From positions 1 through 8,757 of the forward strand of contig JBOGWP010000028.1 in NCBI GenBank assembly GCA_050693875.1: DNA of 8,757 nucleotides, given 5' to 3'. The stretch comes from JBOGWP01 sp050693875 (GTDB lineage Bacteria; Actinomycetota; CADDZG01; JAHWKV01; JBOGWP01). The translations under genes and the position numbers were made by a program. Of the stretch, positions 5,480 through 8,757 are shown piece by piece. The first letter of the stretch is position 1; each line of letters opens with the position of its first letter. A model generated the notes under the pieces. That model saw only the letters and a list, made by a program, of their open reading frames with translations, did no database searches and was not told the origin of the DNA.

Positions 5480-7165
5480 ATGAGACACAGCGGGGTCGGC
5501 ACACTCCTCGTCATGGTTTCGATCGCCGGACTGCTCGGCGTCACCGCGGGATCGGCAACGGCCGCCGAGCAGCCCGCGTTCGAGCAGGCGACCTTCGTCA
5601 AGCAGGCGGTCCGTCCCATGCGGCTGACGGCCCCCGTCCGCATGACCAAGGACCGGAAGTCACCCGTCCGCGCCTTCACCGGACCGACCTCCATGCTGGT
5701 CCACCCGACCGACCCGAGGATTATCGTGGCCGCCACCGCGGATCTCCGAACCCGGGTGTGTCAGCTCGTACGGTCTGCCGACGCGGGCCGAACCTGGCAC
5801 TTCTCGAAGGCGGTGCCCCATCCGAGCTCCTACCCGTCCTGCATGGACAACAGCGCCGGCCTGGCCTCGGCCGCGATCGCCTGGGGCCGCAACGGCACCC
5901 TCTACTACACGGCGGAGGCGTTCGGCGAGGGCGAGGGTGGCTTCCGGGTCGGACACGTCAGTCAGGTGCTCGCCCGGTCCACCGACCTCGGCGACTCATG
6001 GACGTCGACCATCGTGGAGAACAACCGCGGCAAGCCCAATCCTGCGCCGGCGACCTACGGCGCATCCCTGGCCGTCGACAGCTCCGGCCCGACCGAGGTC
6101 GTCTACGTGGGGTACAACCGGCACTACACGGGCGCGCCCCCGGACTCCCCGCTCAACCAGGGTCCCGTCGTGGTGGCAGTATCGACCGACGGAGGAAAGA
6201 CGTTCGCCGAGCCCCTCGACCTGAACACCTTCTCCAAGCTGACGCAGACGGTCGATGGGACGTCGTACCCCTTGCTCATGGAGGGCCACTTCGGAGCTCC
6301 CCTGCTGTACGCACGTGAGGGCGTCGTCTTTGCGGTGTCGGGGGCCCAGTTCTCCGTCAGCAACCATCCTCCCGGCAGCGGCAACTTCGACACCAGCTTC
6401 TCGTATGCGGTGCCACAGTTGATCGCCCGTTCCACCGACAAGGGCAAGACCTGGACGGTCTCCACCCTCGGGCCTCCGGTCTTCAGCGGCGCCGGGAGTC
6501 AGACCGGACTGGGATGGACACCCAAGGGCGGCCCCAAAGGGACCTACGTCGCCGTGTACCAGGCCACGGCGGCAACCTCTCCCAGCTCGGGCCCGGCGCA
6601 GATCGTCGTCCAGCGCTCCACCGACGGCGGCCTCAGGTGGACCGATCCCCTGGCCGTCAACGACGACGACCCCGCCCAGCAGTTCGCGAGCTTCTATCCT
6701 CAGGTCGGGGTGGCGCCCAACGGGCGGATCGACGCCGTGTGGCAGGACAACCGCGACCAGAGCGACTTCCGCATCAACGTCCGCTACAGCTACTCGAACG
6801 ACGGGGGGAAGACGTGGGCCCGCAACATGGTGATCACCGACAGGCCCGTCGACTTCAACTTCGGGGTCAGCTTCAACTCCGATCTTCGCCAGCCGCCGGG
6901 AGTCGCATCGACGAACGAGTACGCATGGATTGCGTGGGCCGACCCCCGCCTGGCCGACGAGGTGACCCAGACGCAGGACGACTACGGCGCCGCCGTCCAG
7001 TTCGCGGTCCTGCCGTCCGCCACGAACCCGGTCCTGCCGGTCGTCGCGGCAGTGTTCGGCGGTCTCCTGGTCGCAGGACTCGTCCTCCTGGCGCTGATGT
7101 TCGTGCGCCGGCGGCCTGGTTCCACTCCGTCACGGACGGGGCCGCAGCCCGCGGGCGCAGCGTAA
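5480..7165 (+). CDS. Membrane-anchored six-Asp-box beta-propeller protein
   Basis: The 561-residue protein has a signal peptide (residues 1-29, cleavage probably after ATAA). Six Asp-boxes follow at 99-106 (SADAGRTW), 167-174 (STDLGDSW), 235-242 (STDGGKTF), 318-325 (STDKGKTW), 380-387 (STDGGLRW) and 439-446 (SNDGGKTW). This indicates a six-bladed sialidase/BNR-type propeller facing outside. A C-terminal helix (518-542) followed by RRR and a Ser/Pro/Gly-rich tail anchors it in the membrane. Such proteins are often labelled exo-alpha-sialidase by similarity, but the catalytic arginine triad and Tyr/Glu pair were not recognised, so carbohydrate or protein binding is possible. The ATG at 5480 has GAAAGGG (5468-5474) 5 bases upstream. 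It has the same architecture class as the propeller gene at 2266 but differs in its anchor. The fifth box is followed by a 'PQVGVAPNGRIDAVWQDNR' blade end that parallels 'PTMAVDPSDGEIDIIWYSDQN' in the other protein. Confidence 0.9.
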   Translation: MRHSGVGTLLVMVSIAGLLGVTAGSATAAEQPAFEQATFVKQAVRPMRLTAPVRMTKDRKSPVRAFTGPTSMLVHPTDPRIIVAATADLRTRVCQLVRSADAGRTWHFSKAVPHPSSYPSCMDNSAGLASAAIAWGRNGTLYYTAEAFGEGEGGFRVGHVSQVLARSTDLGDSWTSTIVENNRGKPNPAPATYGASLAVDSSGPTEVVYVGYNRHYTGAPPDSPLNQGPVVVAVSTDGGKTFAEPLDLNTFSKLTQTVDGTSYPLLMEGHFGAPLLYAREGVVFAVSGAQFSVSNHPPGSGNFDTSFSYAVPQLIARSTDKGKTWTVSTLGPPVFSGAGSQTGLGWTPKGGPKGTYVAVYQATAATSPSSGPAQIVVQRSTDGGLRWTDPLAVNDDDPAQQFASFYPQVGVAPNGRIDAVWQDNRDQSDFRINVRYSYSNDGGKTWARNMVITDRPVDFNFGVSFNSDLRQPPGVASTNEYAWIAWADPRLADEVTQTQDDYGAAVQFAVLPSATNPVLPVVAAVFGGLLVAGLVLLALMFVRRRPGSTPSRTGPQPAGAA

Positions 7166-7169
7166 CGAC

Positions 7170-7182
7170 GGGGTCACGCCCC
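7170..7182. terminator. Short GC hairpin between convergent genes
   Basis: GGGG (7170-7173) and CCCC (7179-7182) can pair, with one extra G-U pair and a 3-base loop, 5 bases after the second propeller gene stop. The gap to the converging regulator gene is only 36 bp. There is no T-tract, so this is weak. Confidence 0.25.
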
Positions 7183-7201
7183 AACGCGACACGAAGCTGC
7201 C

Positions 7202-7591
7202 TTAGTCGCTCAGCTCCGCGAGCCGGCGCTCGATCGTCGCCTTGAGCGCGCGCAGCTCGGCGATCTCCTCATCTCGGGTGCGCGGCCCTGCCTGCCCCTC
7301 GACCCGCACGGCCAGGTCGGCGAAGTCCTCGGCGAGGGTCTGCTCCCCCCGACTCCTGCCCTCGTCGGTGAGCTCGTAGGCGCCTTCCGGGCCTGGCCGC
7401 AACAATCCCTCCTCAACGAGCCGGTCGAGCTCCTCCTGGCTCACGGCGCCGCTCCAGAGGTACTGCGCGAGCTCATCGGGCCGGGCGCGCGGAATCCGGC
7501 CCCGCACCCGAAGCCAAACAAGCAGCTCGGGGATCTCATCGCGCCACAGCAGCATCCGGGCGGATCGTGACTCGGGCAGTTGTGTCGCCAC
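7202..7591 (-). CDS. Small winged-helix DNA-binding regulator
   Basis: From the GTG at 7591 the protein has 129 residues. Residues 19-80 read as a winged helix: EIPELLVWLRVRGRIPRA, then DELAQYLWSGAVSQEELDRLVEEGLLRPG as the helix-turn-helix and AYELTDEGRSRGEQTL as the wing and following helix. The last ~30 residues (RTRDEEIAELRALKATIERRLAELSD) form a likely coiled coil for dimerisation. The layout recalls PadR or MarR-like regulators, but no named family was recognised. The frame is open to 7768, giving up to 188 residues. The GTG at 7591 is preferred because GAGGAG (complement of 7601-7606) lies 9 bases upstream and a promoter lies just beyond it. The gene converges on the second propeller gene, so a regulatory link is possible but unproven. 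Confidence 0.7.
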   Translation of the reverse strand: MATQLPESRSARMLLWRDEIPELLVWLRVRGRIPRARPDELAQYLWSGAVSQEELDRLVEEGLLRPGPEGAYELTDEGRSRGEQTLAEDFADLAVRVEGQAGPRTRDEEIAELRALKATIERRLAELSD

Positions 7592-7601
7592 CCTCCGGGA
7601 C

Positions 7602-7613
7602 TCCTCGCGAGGA
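7602..7613 (-). promoter_or_regulatory. 12-bp palindrome over the regulator's ribosome-binding site
   Basis: TCCTCGCGAGGA is a perfect 12-bp palindrome. Read on the minus strand its second half contains the GAGGA of the ribosome-binding site, and it starts at about the predicted transcription start. It could be an autoregulatory operator, or a hairpin that hides the ribosome-binding site. Confidence 0.45.
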
Positions 7614-7620
7614 TGCCCCC

Positions 7621-7651
7621 AGGATACGAGGTGCCGGGCCGGGAGTGTCAG
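7621..7651 (-). promoter_or_regulatory. Promoter of the winged-helix gene
   Basis: On the minus strand CTGACA (7651-7646, five of six bases of the -35 consensus) is followed by 19 bases and TATCCT (7626-7621, four of six of the -10 consensus). The spacer is slightly long. The predicted start, near 7614, leaves a short leader containing the palindrome and the ribosome-binding site. Confidence 0.4.
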
Positions 7652-7880
7652 GTACCGAAGCGGGTGCGTCGTCATCCAACCCGTACGTGGCTCGACCTCC
7701 CTGAATACGAACCGACCGACCCTGGCGCTCGAACCGGTCCCCGTCCATTGGAGCGACGGTCGCGGCAAATCCAGTACTAGGTCGGCGCACTCCCTACAAG
7801 CGAGCTACACCGAGATCCAGCCTATCGGAGCGCTGCGCTTCGGGGTCTCCAGAAGGGCCGGCAGAGTCGTGCCTGGACTG
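7652..7880. other. Intergenic stretch with no supported gene
   Basis: This stretch lies between the winged-helix promoter and the short ORF at 7896. Open frames cross it on both strands, but none shows a domain, a good start or a ribosome-binding site. The plus frame that leads into the ORF at 7896 is open back past 7800 and reads ...IGALRFGVSRRAGRVVPG..., which may be eroded coding sequence of the same former gene. Confidence 0.4.
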
Positions 7881-7895
7881 AGAGGAGGTTGCCTT

Positions 7896-8048
7896 GTGGC
7901 CATCCGAGCCTTTCGAGCGCAGAAGGGATCGTGGCTGAGTCAGAAGGATCTCAGCACCAAGAACGGCCTGCCTTCCTATGGCGCCGTTCGTTGCCTGTTC
8001 GGTTCTCTCCGGGTAGCGATCGACCAAGCACCGCGGCACACACGATGA
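7896..8048 (+). CDS. 50-codon ORF with recombinase-tail-like motif, possibly a gene remnant
   Basis: The frame starts at GTG 7896 and stops at TGA 8046-8048. It reads ...AFRAQKGSWLSQKDLSTKNGLPSYGAVRCLFGSLRVAIDQAP.... AGGAGG at 7883-7888 sits 7 bases upstream, an excellent ribosome-binding site. The pattern 'KG.wLS...l....GLPSY.a....FGSLR.A' resembles the C-terminal segment of large serine recombinases and related helix-turn-helix repeats, where LPS...y..rFGSL..A is common. A complete recombinase would be several hundred residues, and no catalytic domain is present. The frame upstream of the GTG is also open, so this may be the 3' end of a decayed mobile-element gene. A true small protein cannot be excluded. 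The sequence is seen; the family link is a recollection of motif shape and is not sure. Confidence 0.35.
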   Translation: MAIRAFRAQKGSWLSQKDLSTKNGLPSYGAVRCLFGSLRVAIDQAPRHTR

Positions 8049-8082
8049 GACGTCAGCGTTGTCACAAGAACGACGTTCCTAA

Positions 8083-8640
8083 TCACGTCTGGCCGAGCCT
8101 GGCAAGGTGTTCCTTGGATGGTACCGAGCACACCAACGTCTGCACCCTTCGCCTGAAGCCGGCGGTGGACTTCCTGAGCGGCCTGCATATGCCAGAACGG
8201 CTGCGCGCTGCTCTCCAGAAGTCTCGCGAGGAATCTCGCCGCCGCCTCTGGGTGGGATTCGGGAAGATCCGTCTGCGACAGCTGCGAGACGAAGTCTTGA
8301 CCCACGTCAACAGGGACCGATGCGATGAACTTGTCGACTGCCTCCTCGAAGATTGGTTCCAGCTTGAGCGTCAAGCCGGCCATCTCCCGAAGCTCCTGCC
8401 CCATGAAAGGAAGAGGATGCCCCGAATTCTGCGGTCCCAGTATTCGCGCAACCAACGTTCCCATGCCTCTGCCCGAGCCTGAGCCGGGCGATTGCCCAAC
8501 AAGTATTCAAGCCGGCCCGCCCAACTTGCGCGATCTTCCACAGTCGCGGTCGAAATGAACATAGGAAGCCAGCCACGCTCCAGCGGATCATGGCTGCTAT
8601 CAACCGCGATGACTGCGAGGTGGAGACAGAATTGCGGAGC
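8083..8640 (-). pseudogene. Frameshifted 3' remnant of a DUF4020-domain gene (SIR2-associated type)
   Basis: Three minus-strand frames join into one domain. The first reads LERGWLPMFISTATVEDRASWAGRLEYLL...AWERWLREYWDRRIRGI. The second, from about 8416, reads PLPFMGQELREMAGL, then IFEEAVDKFIASVP and TDLPESHPEAAARFLARLLESS. The third, from about 8115, reads KEHLARLGQT and stops at 8083-8085. The order 'W.rWL..YW..R..GiP.p...EL..M', 'f.EAV', 'HPEA.a..L..LL' and a final 'icE.LARLG' is that of DUF4020, a domain found C-terminal to SIR2-like domains in large bacterial proteins, many probably in phage defence. The first shift fits loss of one C in the CC at 8416-8415; the second, next to 8116, fits loss of two bases or gain of one. 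Only about 180 residues remain, and the N-terminal SIR2-like part is absent. The domain assignment comes from memory of the family pattern. Confidence 0.65.
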
Positions 8641-8641
8641 G

Positions 8642-8757
8642 TCAGGTTGAGTGTTGCTGGCGCGGGGGCTTGAGCAGGTAGCGCAGCCAGTCATCCGGGA
8701 GCGGGTCCGCGCCCGCGAGTTCCAGTGGCGACTTACCGTTGTCGTCGCGCCGGCACG
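8642..8757 (-). CDS. 3' end of an ankyrin-repeat gene, cut by the window edge
   Basis: Reading the minus strand from codon 8755-8753 gives 37 residues ending in TGA at 8644-8642. They include RRDDNGKSPLELAGADPLPDDWLRYLLKPPR. 'DNGKSPLELA' is the typical start of an ankyrin repeat, and 'WLRYLL' would be its second helix, so this is the last repeat of an ankyrin protein followed by a short basic tail. The other two minus frames across this stretch show no such motif. The frame is too short to have been called as an ORF by length. The stop is followed within a few bases by the DUF4020 remnant. Ankyrin proteins mediate protein binding; the partner is unknown. Confidence 0.6.
   Translation of the reverse strand, partial: CRRDDNGKSPLELAGADPLPDDWLRYLLKPPRQQHST

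Noticed and set aside
7889..8482. 197-codon plus frame opposite the DUF4020 remnant
   Set aside because: It lies in a different frame from the recombinase-like ORF and is antisense to sequence matching DUF4020 in three joined frames; no domain of its own.

Overview
This is a high-GC window. Frequent GTG starts, proline/alanine/arginine-rich shadow frames and a probable leaderless regulator gene suggest an actinobacterium or a similar uncultivated high-GC lineage. I see no rRNA, tRNA, CRISPR array or intact insertion sequence. The taxon is an inference from codon bias and gene families.

Left part (1-1482): this is a small regulatory region. At the edge, on the minus strand, lies the first 35 codons of a membrane protein. 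Upstream of it, also on the minus strand, is a MarR-family regulator. A near-identical 16-bp palindromic box (15 of 16 bases) precedes both genes. In front of marR it overlaps the -10 of a well-formed promoter whose transcript would start almost at the ATG. This suggests autoregulation plus control of the membrane gene. A tandem hairpin repeat fills the gap between the two genes. Divergent from marR is a two-CBS-domain protein.

Middle part (1574-7165): a GtrA-like four-helix membrane protein on the minus strand is divergent from a plus-strand set of three exported proteins. The first is a secreted six-Asp-box beta-propeller followed by a Calx-beta domain and a C-terminal domain resembling the 'choice-of-anchor P' type; it is split by a frameshift inside the Calx-beta domain. 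The second is a small signal-peptide / Ig-like / C-terminal membrane-helix protein. The third is another six-Asp-box beta-propeller anchored by a C-terminal membrane helix. The last two are probably one operon (69 bp apart). Together they look like a cell-surface module; no catalytic sialidase signature was recognised, so binding or scaffolding is as likely as hydrolysis.

Right part (7202-8757): a short winged-helix regulator on the minus strand has its own promoter and a 12-bp palindrome over its ribosome-binding site. Beyond it the sequence looks like eroded accessory DNA. There is a 50-codon open frame with a strong ribosome-binding site and a recombinase-tail-like motif. Next is a doubly frameshifted 3' remnant of a DUF4020-type gene, the domain found C-terminal to SIR2-like domains in bacterial, probably defence-related, proteins. 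Last is the 3' end of an ankyrin-repeat gene. The mixture of remnants suggests the edge of a genomic island or defence hotspot.

No complete new system is visible. The most worthwhile leads are the MarR box pair, the paired propeller surface cluster with its frameshift, and the decayed DUF4020/recombinase-like/ankyrin junction.
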